A stretch of DNA of 64,000 nucleotides. It comes from an uncultured Campylobacter sp. (GTDB lineage: Bacteria; Campylobacterota; Campylobacteria; Campylobacterales; Campylobacteraceae). The stretch covers positions 85,457-149,456 of the forward strand of contig NZ_CALHGM010000040.1 of assembly GCF_938030145.1 (NCBI RefSeq), written 5' to 3'. The translations under genes were made by a program, and so were the position numbers. Under the pieces are notes generated by a model that ran no database searches, was not told where the DNA came from, and saw only the letters and a program-made list of their open reading frames with translations. Positions 51,912 to 60,109 of the stretch are shown piece after piece (the stretch's first letter is position 1; each line of letters begins with the position of its first letter).

Positions 51912-52931
51912 ATGGCGGATCTAAATTTAGTTGGCAGCTACGATTACGAGCTTCCTAGCGAGCTCATCGCAAGCGCTCCCGTCATGCCCAAACAAAGCGC
52001 GCGCCTGCTGATCTACGACCGCGCCAAGGAGCAGATCACGCACGCGCACTTCGGCGATCTGGCGGACGCCCTGCCGCCCTGCGATATTATTTTCAACGAC
52101 ACGCGAGTGATTAAGGCGCGCCTATTCGGTCACAAAAATAGCGGCGGCAAGATCGAGCTTCTGCTAAATTCGCCGCTTGAGGGCAATAAATTTAGTGCCT
52201 ATATTCGCGGCAGCGTCAAAGTAGGCAGCGAATTAAAATTTCAAAGCGGTCTTAATGCGCGCGTTTGTGAGCTTATGGAAGGTGGGCTTCGCATCGTGCA
52301 GTTTGAGCGCGGCGGCGAAGCTTTAAACACCCATGATGTTTTTGAAATTTGCGAACGTATCGGCCACGTGCCGCTGCCGCCGTATATCAAGCGCGCCGAT
52401 ACCAAGCAGGACGAGAGCTGGTATCAAAGCATCTTCGCGCGCGAACAAGGCGCCGTCGCTGCACCTACCGCGAGCCTTCATTTTAACGATGCGATGCTAA
52501 ACGATCTGCGCAAAAACCACGAAATTTATTTTATCACGCTACACGTGGGCGCAGGCACCTTCAAGCCCGTGGAAGTAGCGGATCTGCGCGATCACAAAAT
52601 GCACGGTGAGCTCTACTCTATCCCGCCGCAGACCGCGCAAATTTTAAAAAGCGAGCGAAAAATTTTAGGCGTGGGTACGACCGTTACGAGAACGATCGAA
52701 AATTTTGCACGCAACGGGCAAAACAGCGGGATCTGCGAGCTGTTTTTGCACCCGGGCAATCCGCCGATAAGACAGAATTTTTTGCTTACGAACTTTCACC
52801 TGCCCAAATCCACGCTGATAATGCTCGTGGCGAGCTTCATCGGCCTTGAGCGCACGCTTGAGCTCTACCGCATCGCAGTGGAGCAAAGATACCGCTTCTA
52901 CTCCTATGGCGATGGGATGCTTGTGCTATGA
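51912..52931 (+). CDS. queA: S-adenosylmethionine:tRNA ribosyltransferase-isomerase
   Basis: QueA makes epoxyqueuosine in tRNA from preQ1 by transferring ribose from SAM. The 339-residue protein shows YDYELPSELIASAPV, IIFNDTRVIKARLFG, VAAPTASLHF and HVGAGTFKPV, all characteristic. The length is normal. Its stop overlaps the next gene's ATG by four bases. Confidence 0.97.
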   Translation: MADLNLVGSYDYELPSELIASAPVMPKQSARLLIYDRAKEQITHAHFGDLADALPPCDIIFNDTRVIKARLFGHKNSGGKIELLLNSPLEGNKFSAYIRGSVKVGSELKFQSGLNARVCELMEGGLRIVQFERGGEALNTHDVFEICERIGHVPLPPYIKRADTKQDESWYQSIFAREQGAVAAPTASLHFNDAMLNDLRKNHEIYFITLHVGAGTFKPVEVADLRDHKMHGELYSIPPQTAQILKSERKILGVGTTVTRTIENFARNGQNSGICELFLHPGNPPIRQNFLLTNFHLPKSTLIMLVASFIGLERTLELYRIAVEQRYRFYSYGDGMLVL

Positions 52932-53965
52932 AAGCCGTGGTTTTAGGCGCGCTAGCAATATTGGCTACGACGGTAGGCTTTGCGGCAAGAAAACTTTTTG
53001 CTAAAAAGCCCGCTGCAAGCGGTAAAATTTTCTCCGCTGCGCCTAAAGCCAAAGAAAGCGATTCCGTCGTGCCTAGACGCGAGGATATCGCGCAGATCGA
53101 TATTTTAAAAATTTTAAAATTTCAAAGCGAAATTTTATTTGAGGAATGCACGAAATACGATAGCACGCTCTATCTTAGCTTCCCGCCGCAGCTACCGCGT
53201 ATCTACGGCGGCGAGGTGCTAAATCTCACTAGCGCAGTCTTTGATGCGTGCGAGTTTTTTCTACAAAATATCGCTGAGCCAATCCGCGTAAGCGTGGAAT
53301 TTAGTAGCAAGGAACTTAGAGCGAATATGAGCTCTATCAAGCTCGACGTGCGAGTAGGTATCGATCGCGAGCTAAAGGATCCGCGCACCTATGCGTTTAA
53401 AAGTGCACTAGAAAGCGCCGCTAGCACGGATGATGAGTATCTTACTTCGGCGCAGACCCATTTGCGTGCACTCGGTTCGCATCCAAGTATTGGAGCCGAC
53501 GGGCGCGGAACCTTTATCAAAATGGATGCCGTGCTTAGCTGCTTCGCGCAGCAGAGCTTTAGCGCCAAAAAATACGACTACAACGTCATCATCACGCATA
53601 AAAACCGCGCGATCTTCGAGGAGCTGCGAGATTTTTTGAGCGGGCTTGGTTGCGACGTGATGCCAAACTCCAACTGGGAGAGCGCAAAGAGGCACCTAAA
53701 CGACTTCATCTACGTAGCCGATGTCGTCATCCTTGACGCCGAGATCCTACGCGCCAATATAAGCGAAATAAACTACCTCAACGCGCTGGAAAAAGACGGG
53801 GTATTTTTTATATTTTTGCTTAAAAACAAACACTCGCTCAAGGTGCTGGAGGGGCTAAGCTTTAAATTTTTCAAACTCGAGATGCCATATTTCTACGATG
53901 AGTTTTATGCCACGCTTGATCTCATCGAAAAGATCAAAAATGATGAGAATTTCTTGGGGCTGTAG
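52928..53965 (+). CDS. Membrane-anchored degenerate sensor-kinase/receiver-like protein
   Basis: The 345-residue protein has an N-terminal membrane segment (3-19). Residues about 85-200 look like a decayed HATPase domain: LNLTSAVFDACEFF sits at the N-box position and GRGTFIKMDAVL at the usual G2 end. No phosphorylatable His box is seen. The C-terminal 125 residues resemble a response-regulator receiver: YNVIITHKN (lacking the acidic pair), ADVVILDAEI with Asp270 at the phospho-acceptor position, and FFKLEMP with the Lys. It may act as a scaffold. This call is my inference from pattern only. It is coupled to queA. Confidence 0.5.
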   Translation: MKAVVLGALAILATTVGFAARKLFAKKPAASGKIFSAAPKAKESDSVVPRREDIAQIDILKILKFQSEILFEECTKYDSTLYLSFPPQLPRIYGGEVLNLTSAVFDACEFFLQNIAEPIRVSVEFSSKELRANMSSIKLDVRVGIDRELKDPRTYAFKSALESAASTDDEYLTSAQTHLRALGSHPSIGADGRGTFIKMDAVLSCFAQQSFSAKKYDYNVIITHKNRAIFEELRDFLSGLGCDVMPNSNWESAKRHLNDFIYVADVVILDAEILRANISEINYLNALEKDGVFFIFLLKNKHSLKVLEGLSFKFFKLEMPYFYDEFYATLDLIEKIKNDENFLGL

Positions 53966-54004
53966 CGAACAGGTGGCGATAAATTTAAAACCGAAGAGAT
54001 TGAA

Positions 54005-54457
54005 GTGCTATATTTTGACTTAGATTGGATCAAGGGCAATATAAACGATAGCGAATATGCCTTAAGGCAGCGGCGATACGAGGCGTATTTAGCAGGGCTG
54101 CATAAAAATATGCATACGCTAAAAAGAATTTTTGCGGGCATAAACTTCAACGATGCGCTATTGCTACCCAAAAAGCAAATTAATGAAAAGTTGCATTTGA
54201 AATTTTACATCGGAGATTTGCAAAATGGATATTATGAACTAAAATGCGTTATGAGCTCGGATCAAAGATGCGACGCGGCGCCCGGCGAAATAATAACGAG
54301 CGAGATATTTTACGAAAATGGCAATTACCGCTTCTCTTTCATCCTTGCCTGTCTGAAGGAATACGCCGTTAATTTTTCCAGGATAGATAGCCTTAAATTT
54401 AACGCGATTTCGCAGAAAAAATACCACTTTGAGCATAAGAAATTTAAACTTTCATAG
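54005..54457 (+). CDS. Hypothetical protein, 150 aa
   Basis: The protein starts at GTG, 39 bp after the previous gene. It is soluble and basic; its C-terminal part is beta-rich (LHLKFYIGDLQNGYYELKCV). It slightly resembles the C-terminal part of DUF4085-type proteins, some of which behave as immunity-like factors, but the match is too weak to rely on. A possible AGAG ribosome-binding site precedes the start. Confidence 0.55.
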   Translation: MLYFDLDWIKGNINDSEYALRQRRYEAYLAGLHKNMHTLKRIFAGINFNDALLLPKKQINEKLHLKFYIGDLQNGYYELKCVMSSDQRCDAAPGEIITSEIFYENGNYRFSFILACLKEYAVNFSRIDSLKFNAISQKKYHFEHKKFKLS

Positions 54458-54784
54458 AAAACCGCGCACCTCATCGGTAGCGCATAAAATTTTGCCCGTA
54501 AAGATCGCACCCTTAAATTTATCCCGCTTGCAAGCCGCAAACAGCGTAAATTCCGTCGCGCCTTGCAGCTAAATTTATTAAATTTAACATAGTCCGCGCA
54601 CAAGCAAGTTTATTTCGTCCGCTTATCTCAAAAACGCTCAAGCCCCATTTTTAAAATTTACGCCCCAAGCGGACTTAAGAAATTTTACAAACGGCACAAT
54701 CTGTTTTGAAGCACGCCCGATAAGACGTATATAAAGCTAGTAAATTTAAGAATTTGGTGCGAGGCTCGGCTCGCGATTTAAATT
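54458..54784. other. Intergenic, no gene seen
   Basis: This gap separates two converging genes. No frame with a ribosome-binding site and no RNA structure was recognised. AAATTT words are again common. Confidence 0.4.
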
Positions 54785-55084
54785 TTATCTTTTACCCTCT
54801 TTTTTAGCCTTGACGGCTTCATAAAGTTCGTCGATCGAGGTTGCGGACGAGCCCGAATATTTCTGTGACGCTTGCATAGTTTTTTTGCCCCATTTACCGT
54901 CGATCGTCACGCCGTAGCCGCTAAACATCAAACTTCGCTGGATATAATAGACTTTATCTTGCTGCGTCATATTTTGTTGCTTCTGCACTTCGTGCTCGGC
55001 ATCTTTTGCCTGCTCACTTTTATAAACAGCATCAGCCGCTAAATACCCCAGAGTCAAACTTACCGCAAGAGACGTAATTATCAT
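54785..55084 (-). CDS. Small membrane-anchored protein with peptidoglycan-binding-like motif
   Basis: The 99-residue protein has one N-terminal membrane segment (MIITSLAVSLTLGYLAADAV), a Gln-rich charged linker, and a short segment IQRSLMFSGYGVTIDGKWG that resembles a PG_binding_1 repeat (IQ..L...GY....DG..G). It might tether to peptidoglycan. The ribosome-binding site is weak. It follows a newly noted 41-residue ORF on the same strand. Confidence 0.6.
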   Translation of the reverse strand: MIITSLAVSLTLGYLAADAVYKSEQAKDAEHEVQKQQNMTQQDKVYYIQRSLMFSGYGVTIDGKWGKKTMQASQKYSGSSATSIDELYEAVKAKKEGKR

Positions 55085-55155
55085 AAATCTATTATTCGTA
55101 TTGCATATAATAATTACATATAATAACCAGGTCGCGATACAAAATACTATATATC

Positions 55156-55281
55156 CTACGGAAAAGCAATCGTGGCATTAAAAGCGCTGAAAATAACCAT
55201 AGCGGCAGCGATTAAAATCGCTATAGCAAGCCCTTCAAGTGAAGTAGCCGCCGCAATAATGAGACCTAATAAAAAGTCCAT
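55156..55281 (-). CDS. Small hydrophobic protein, 41 aa
   Basis: A 41-residue frame starts MDFLLGLIIAAATSLEGLAI and is hydrophobic throughout, with two short membrane-like helices and only one acidic turn. AAAGG lies about 7 nt before its ATG. It is followed by the 99-residue protein and preceded by a hairpin. The family is not recognised; a holin-like or small-stress protein is possible. Confidence 0.5.
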   Translation of the reverse strand: MDFLLGLIIAAATSLEGLAIAILIAAAMVIFSAFNATIAFP

Positions 55282-55312
55282 AAGCAACCTTTAAAAATTT
55301 AAATAGCGAGAA

Positions 55313-55338
55313 TCTCCGATTATAAATTCAATCGGAGA
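55313..55338 (-). terminator. Hairpin between two small-protein genes
   Basis: TCTCCGATT (55313-55321) and AATCGGAGA (55330-55338) are perfectly complementary around an 8-base loop. The hairpin sits after the 100-residue gene stop and before the 41-residue ORF, consistent with a terminator or attenuator. Confidence 0.45.
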
Positions 55339-55383
55339 GTTTCAGAATTTAACCATAGATTGGGCGATGAAAAATATGCAAGG

Positions 55384-55686
55384 CTATTCGACATGTTCCA
55401 TAGTCCTATGAAATTCCGGGCTATGATCTCTTGCTAGCGCAAAAGAATATAAAACTAAAATCGTACCGATAGAGATAAGAAAAACATCTTGAATTATAAA
55501 ACCAGCTCTTATAAGGACACGTATTCCAAAAACAAGACATACCACGCCTATTAAAAATTTCAAGAACCATGCTCTACTATAAGAGATCTCCGCCTGGCAT
55601 CCGCTACATACGACCGCACCGTATTTGATGTCATCTTTGCCGCAAAAAGGACATTCCAAATATTCCTCTTGTTCATTCTCTTCCAT
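55384..55686 (-). CDS. Zinc-ribbon two-TM protein
   Basis: The 100-residue protein has an acidic head, a zinc ribbon (CPFCGKDDIKYGAVVCSGC) and two membrane segments (about 41-60 and 67-86). A short polar tail ends it. AAGGAGA precedes the ATG. Such zinc-ribbon membrane proteins are of unknown function. It is followed by small membrane protein genes and is probably not part of the ribosomal operon. Confidence 0.65.
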   Translation of the reverse strand: MEENEQEEYLECPFCGKDDIKYGAVVCSGCQAEISYSRAWFLKFLIGVVCLVFGIRVLIRAGFIIQDVFLISIGTILVLYSFALARDHSPEFHRTMEHVE

Positions 55687-55773
55687 AATTTCTCCTTTGA
55701 AAAAATATGGGTGAAATTATATATATATAAGAGCGAGCTTAAAATTTAAAAAATTAGAATTTAAAATGAGAAG

Positions 55774-55800
55774 ATTTTAGCGGCTTTACGCCGCTAAAAT
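55774..55800 (-). terminator. Perfect hairpin after rpsR
   Basis: ATTTTAGCGGC and GCCGCTAAAAT pair over 11 bp around a 5-base loop, directly adjacent to the rpsR stop. It probably terminates the rpsF-ssb-rpsR operon. The U-tract is short. Confidence 0.65.
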
Positions 55801-56061
55801 TTAAAGATTTTCGAATGGATTTACGACCACGTCTTTGCGATCGACGATGTAAGGTATAAGGGCTGCTTGGCGCGCACGCTTGATAGCCTTTTCCACCATC
55901 TCTTGGTATTTTTTGCTGGTGCCAGTTAGGCGACGCGGCATAATCTTAAAGCGCTCGCTTAGGCAGTGCTTTAGCAGCGCCGTGTCCTTATAATCGATAA
56001 ATTCGATCTTTGCTTCCGTAAATTTGCAATACTTTCTAGTATATTTTCTCTTATCTGCCAT
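55801..56061 (-). CDS. rpsR: 30S ribosomal protein S18
   Basis: The 86-residue protein carries KYCKFTEAKIEFIDYKDTAL and PRRLTGTSKKYQ, the S18 signature. S18 pairs with S6 on the small subunit platform. It is the last gene of the rpsF-ssb-rpsR operon, 13 bp after ssb. Confidence 0.97.
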   Translation of the reverse strand: MADKRKYTRKYCKFTEAKIEFIDYKDTALLKHCLSERFKIMPRRLTGTSKKYQEMVEKAIKRARQAALIPYIVDRKDVVVNPFENL

Positions 56062-56074
56062 GGTTTTTCCTTAA

Positions 56075-56674
56075 TTAAAATGGGATCGTGTCGTTGCCGT
56101 CATCGTATTTATCGGCATCGACGTCGACTTCCGGAATCGTGCTTTCGTAACTCTGCTCTTTTTGTTTAGGCGCGTTATAATCGTTTTTTGCACCTCTAGA
56201 ATTTGAGTTTTGTCTATTAGCATAGCTATTTCCACCGCCGTAATTACCGCCGCTATAGTTAGAATTTCCTCCGCCGTAGCCGCCGGAGCTTCCGCCATAA
56301 TTGCCGCCCTCGTAATTGCCGCCTTGATTATAGCCGCCGCTTCCACCTTGATTGCTTCCTAGCATCTCCATCGTATCTACGCTGATGGAGTGCTTGCTTC
56401 GGTTCTGTCCGTTCTGATCTTGCCACTGATCTAGCTTTAAGCGGCCTTCGATCAAAATTTTACTGCCTTTTCGCAAGTATTGATTTGCGATTTCGGCCGT
56501 GCGACCGAAAAAATCTATGTCTATAAAGCATGTCTCTTCGCGTTTCTCGCCGTTTGAGCTATTGTATCTGCGCGTGACGGCGATGCCGGTTTTACCTACG
56601 GCGGTGCCCGTTTGCAGATATCTAAGCTCGATATCTCGGGTCAAATTACCTACCAAAACTACTTTATTGAACAT
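56075..56674 (-). CDS. ssb: Single-stranded DNA-binding protein
   Basis: The 199-residue protein has the OB-fold start MFNKVVLVGNLTRDIELRY and FIDIDFFGRTAEIANQYLRKG. A Gly/Asn/Tyr-rich linker (about 115-160) follows. The conserved acidic tip is DDGNDTIPF, used to recruit partner proteins. It lies between rpsF and rpsR. Confidence 0.97.
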   Translation of the reverse strand: MFNKVVLVGNLTRDIELRYLQTGTAVGKTGIAVTRRYNSSNGEKREETCFIDIDFFGRTAEIANQYLRKGSKILIEGRLKLDQWQDQNGQNRSKHSISVDTMEMLGSNQGGSGGYNQGGNYEGGNYGGSSGGYGGGNSNYSGGNYGGGNSYANRQNSNSRGAKNDYNAPKQKEQSYESTIPEVDVDADKYDDGNDTIPF

Positions 56675-56684
56675 ATTTTATCCT

Positions 56685-57098
56685 TTATTCGCCTTCTTTG
56701 GCTGCTTCTTCAGGCTCTTTTGGCTCTGCCGGCGCTTTTGGCTCGCGCTCTTTTTTCGCAGGGCTTAGCTTGATGCCTTTGCTTAACTTGTCCCAAGCGG
56801 AAATTTCACGCTTAGTCTCATATTTGACGGTCAAAAATCTAATGATATCTTCGTTGATGCGCAGATTTCTAACAAGTTCGGAGATCAAGCTCGGTTCGGC
56901 CTTAAAATAGATTACGAAATAAACTCCGCGCTCATATTTGTCGATCTTATAGGCAAGCTTTCTAGCGCCCATTTCGATCACGGAAGCGATCTCTCCGCCG
57001 TTTTTGGTTATGATTTCTTTGACGAAATCGACTTTTGTTTTAACTTCATCGTCTGTAAGCGTGGGCTTAACGATGAATAAAACCTCGTAGTTTCTCAT
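56685..57098 (-). CDS. rpsF: 30S ribosomal protein S6
   Basis: The 137-residue protein begins MRNYEVLFIVKPTLTDDEVK and contains KLAYKIDKYERGVYFVIYFK. The C-terminus is a Glu/Pro/Ala tail, a common variable extension in S6. AAGGAGAA precedes the ATG. It is the first gene of the operon. Confidence 0.97.
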   Translation of the reverse strand: MRNYEVLFIVKPTLTDDEVKTKVDFVKEIITKNGGEIASVIEMGARKLAYKIDKYERGVYFVIYFKAEPSLISELVRNLRINEDIIRFLTVKYETKREISAWDKLSKGIKLSPAKKEREPKAPAEPKEPEEAAKEGE

Positions 57099-57168
57099 AA
57101 ATTCTCCTTATGGATTTTAGCTCGCAAACGGTGTCTGCGGGCAAGGATTTTGCAAAAAATGCGAAGAG

Positions 57169-57174
57169 ATATTA
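57169..57174 (-). promoter_or_regulatory. Possible -10 box of rpsF-ssb-rpsR
   Basis: TAATAT on the minus strand lies about 70 bp upstream of rpsF, inside the gap after holA. It is a plausible but unproven sigma-70 box. Confidence 0.25.
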
Positions 57175-57182
57175 CTAAAATT

Positions 57183-58187
57183 TCACTTAATGTTTGCTTT
57201 TTGCCCGAGCGAGCTTAGCAGCATGCGCTGCAACCTCAAAAACGACGCGAGCAAAAGCTCATCCTTCGCCGCGTTCTTTTCGCTTTTGAGTTCAAATTCC
57301 AAATCATTTAAGTGAGCGAAAATTTTATAAAACGTCCGCGTTGAAAAACCGGTGGCGTAGCGCTGCATCTGTGCGGCCACGGAAGGGGGCGGTTGATAAC
57401 CTAAAACCGCCTTAAAATCAAATCTGCCGTTTATTTTCACGTAAGCATGCAGGCGAAAAATTCTATAAATCAAGCGGTAGAAATAATTTATCAGCTCCAT
57501 CTCGTTGTATCCGCCGCCCAGAGCCATTTTGTAAAAATCTATGCGAAAATCGCTTAGTCCAAAAATTTTATCAAAAAGCTCGTCGTAGCTCACCTCGCTA
57601 AGACCATAAACCATCAAATTTACGTTTTGCAGGCTAAGCTCGAGCCCCAAACTTGCAAATTTCTCTATCTCGCTCGCGCTTAAGCTCAGGCTTTCGTTGT
57701 GGATGGCGTAGATCCTGCTAAGCGCGGCGGTGTTTGCAAAAAGCCCGCACATCTCGCATTTTTGCGCAAGCAGCGCTATGGCTTCATTCACGCCCGAGGG
57801 TTTGAAAAATCTCACTTCGTTTCGTTCAAATTCCTTGATAAAATCCGCGCTCACTGAAATTTCGCTATCGTTTAGCTCGTAGATCAGATGGTTATTCTCG
57901 TCCGACTTACACAACGCGATGAGCCTTCGCAGCTCCTCTTTTTTGATGAGCGAGGCGGTTTTGATATGAAGCGTATTGCTGCCGCCGAAAAGCGAGGGCT
58001 CCAAGAAGCTCCGCGCCTGCTCAAAATCATACTCCAAAAAATACAAACTCAAAAAATTTTCCGAGGCGTAAATTTGCTTCAGGCGCTGCGCGTAAAGCTC
58101 GTTTGAAAAGTCGTCTCCGCCGCGCAAAAGCACGAAATTCGGCACCCTTCCGCTTGCTATAAGACCGTCAAATTCTTTCCTATACAT
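57183..58187 (-). CDS. holA: DNA polymerase III delta subunit (HolA)
   Basis: The 334-residue protein is the clamp-loading wrench subunit. FVLLRGGDDFSNELYAQRLK, LEPSLFGGSNTLHI and the C-terminal helical collar (LKSEKNAAKDELLLASFLRLQRM) fit the family. It overlaps the rnr stop by one base (TGATG). Confidence 0.88.
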   Translation of the reverse strand: MYRKEFDGLIASGRVPNFVLLRGGDDFSNELYAQRLKQIYASENFLSLYFLEYDFEQARSFLEPSLFGGSNTLHIKTASLIKKEELRRLIALCKSDENNHLIYELNDSEISVSADFIKEFERNEVRFFKPSGVNEAIALLAQKCEMCGLFANTAALSRIYAIHNESLSLSASEIEKFASLGLELSLQNVNLMVYGLSEVSYDELFDKIFGLSDFRIDFYKMALGGGYNEMELINYFYRLIYRIFRLHAYVKINGRFDFKAVLGYQPPPSVAAQMQRYATGFSTRTFYKIFAHLNDLEFELKSEKNAAKDELLLASFLRLQRMLLSSLGQKANIK

Positions 58188-60109
58188 CAGATCTTCTTTA
58201 CCACCCTGCCTATGATCACTCCGCTAGCGATATTTGCGTCCGTAAGCTCGACTAGCACGGGCGTTAAAATGTCGCCGGCGAAATTTGAAACTAAAATTTT
58301 AGCCCCCTTTAGTTTGTCGTCTAGCTTTGCGGTGACGGAATTTCCGCTTTCGTCGATGTAGCAGCGGAATTTTTTGCCTAAATTTTCTGCGGCCCAGCGC
58401 GCAAATTTTCGGTCCATGAAATCAAACGCGACCTTATCCGCCTCGCGCTCAAGCTCATTTAGCCGCGCGCACGTCGCGTCTATGTTTAAAAGCAGGTAAT
58501 TATAAAATTTCTCATCCCCCCTCATCTGCGCCTTTAGCAATCGGTGCAAAATGAGATCGGAATAGCGCCTAATCGGGCTTGTGAAGTGCGTGTAGTTATC
58601 AAATCCGAGCCCGAAATGCCCGCGCGATTCGGATCCGTACTCGGCGCGCTTTTGAGCCTTGATGATGAGCTTATCGACCTCCTCGCGGATCCCCATGGCA
58701 TCGGCTTGCGCTTGGATTTCGCCGATCATTTTGGCAAGGTTGCTCTGATAGGGCGCATCGATGCCGAACAGCGCCAGATCGTCAAGCAGAGCGTAAATTT
58801 TTTTAAGCTCCGCTGAGCCGTGATTTCTAAAAACGCCCCGTTCGATGCGTGCTGCAGCGGCTTTGTTGGCTAGCAGCATACAATCCTCGATGAGCTTGTG
58901 CGACGGAGTGTCGGTCTCAAAGCGGGTGGAGCTTATAAAACCGTGTTCATCAAGCGTGATGCGAAGCTCCTTGGTGCGGAAATCAAATCCGCGCTTTAGC
59001 CTCGCGCAGCGCAGGCGCTCGCAAATTTCATTAAGCGGCGAGAGCCAGCTTAAAATTTCAGGCTCGCGCGCCTTGCGGGTGCGTAAAATTTCATCGACCT
59101 CGTCGTAATTGTAGCGGCGTTTTGATCTTATAATCGCTTCGAAAAGCTCCTCTTTTTGCGGGTTTAAATTTTCATCCAAAGCGATTTTAAAAACAAAGGC
59201 TAATCTAGGCAGATTTGGCATCAGCGAGCAGATGTTTTCGCTAAGCTCGCGCGGCAGCATCGGCACGGATCTGTGCGGGAAGTAAATCGAAAAGCCGCGA
59301 AATTTCGCCTCCTTATCGATCGGCGAGTATTCGCTTACGTATTCGCTCACGTCGGCGATCGCTACGTAAAGCGTGCGCACTTTTACGTCGAAATAGATCG
59401 CGTCGTCGAAGTCCTTGGCGTCGATGGGATCGATGGTGCAAAAGGGCAGATGCTGCAAATCCACGCGCTGCGGATACAGCGCCTCGTCCACTTCGCTGCC
59501 GAAGCTCGCGGCTTGCTGCTTGCACGCTTCGTTAAATTCGTCGTTTTTATCGTAGATTGCTAAAGAAATTTTCTCATCGACGAAGGGATCGGATAAGCTT
59601 CCGATCACCTCGGTAATTTCGTTCGTTAGATTATCGATCTTTAAAAGGGTGTTTGCGGGCAGCTGCTTTAGCGATTTTTGCGTGGCTTTGAGCGGATTTG
59701 CGAGGCCGGTTTTGACGTTCACGCCTAAAATTTCGCGCCCGAAGCTTTTGGTATAAACCACGCTCGTTAAAAATGCGGGCTTAATACACATCAGCACTTT
59801 TGCGTGCAGACGGGACTTTCTTGAGCTTAAAATTTTTGCTAGGATCAGATCGCCCAGATGCACGCCGCTTAAATATCTGTTTTCGATGATGAGATCTGCT
59901 TTGAAGCGATCGTCGAAGCTTTGCAGATAGCCCGTGCCGTCGCGCGAGATGTCGAGCCTGCCGAAAACATAGCCGTCGTTTAGATAGAGCTTGCCCTTGT
60001 GCGCGCTGATAGCGCCGATATTTAGGAGGTTGCGCACGAGCTCCTTTTGCTCGCCGTTAAGGTCCTTTTCAAATACGCCCGAGTTAAAGGCGCGCAGGAA
60101 CTCTTTCAT
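58187..60109 (-). CDS. rnr: Ribonuclease R (RNB-family exoribonuclease)
   Basis: The 640-residue enzyme is a 3'-5' exoribonuclease. A cold-shock-like domain comes first. The RNB domain carries the metal-binding aspartates in FCTIDPIDAKDFDDAIYF and YFPHRSVPMLPRELSENICSL. TSPIRRYSDLILHRLL is also typical. The C-terminal S1 part is shorter than in E. coli, as in other Campylobacter enzymes. It is coupled to the HDOD gene upstream by ATGA and to holA downstream. Confidence 0.94.
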   Translation of the reverse strand: MKEFLRAFNSGVFEKDLNGEQKELVRNLLNIGAISAHKGKLYLNDGYVFGRLDISRDGTGYLQSFDDRFKADLIIENRYLSGVHLGDLILAKILSSRKSRLHAKVLMCIKPAFLTSVVYTKSFGREILGVNVKTGLANPLKATQKSLKQLPANTLLKIDNLTNEITEVIGSLSDPFVDEKISLAIYDKNDEFNEACKQQAASFGSEVDEALYPQRVDLQHLPFCTIDPIDAKDFDDAIYFDVKVRTLYVAIADVSEYVSEYSPIDKEAKFRGFSIYFPHRSVPMLPRELSENICSLMPNLPRLAFVFKIALDENLNPQKEELFEAIIRSKRRYNYDEVDEILRTRKAREPEILSWLSPLNEICERLRCARLKRGFDFRTKELRITLDEHGFISSTRFETDTPSHKLIEDCMLLANKAAAARIERGVFRNHGSAELKKIYALLDDLALFGIDAPYQSNLAKMIGEIQAQADAMGIREEVDKLIIKAQKRAEYGSESRGHFGLGFDNYTHFTSPIRRYSDLILHRLLKAQMRGDEKFYNYLLLNIDATCARLNELEREADKVAFDFMDRKFARWAAENLGKKFRCYIDESGNSVTAKLDDKLKGAKILVSNFAGDILTPVLVELTDANIASGVIIGRVVKKI

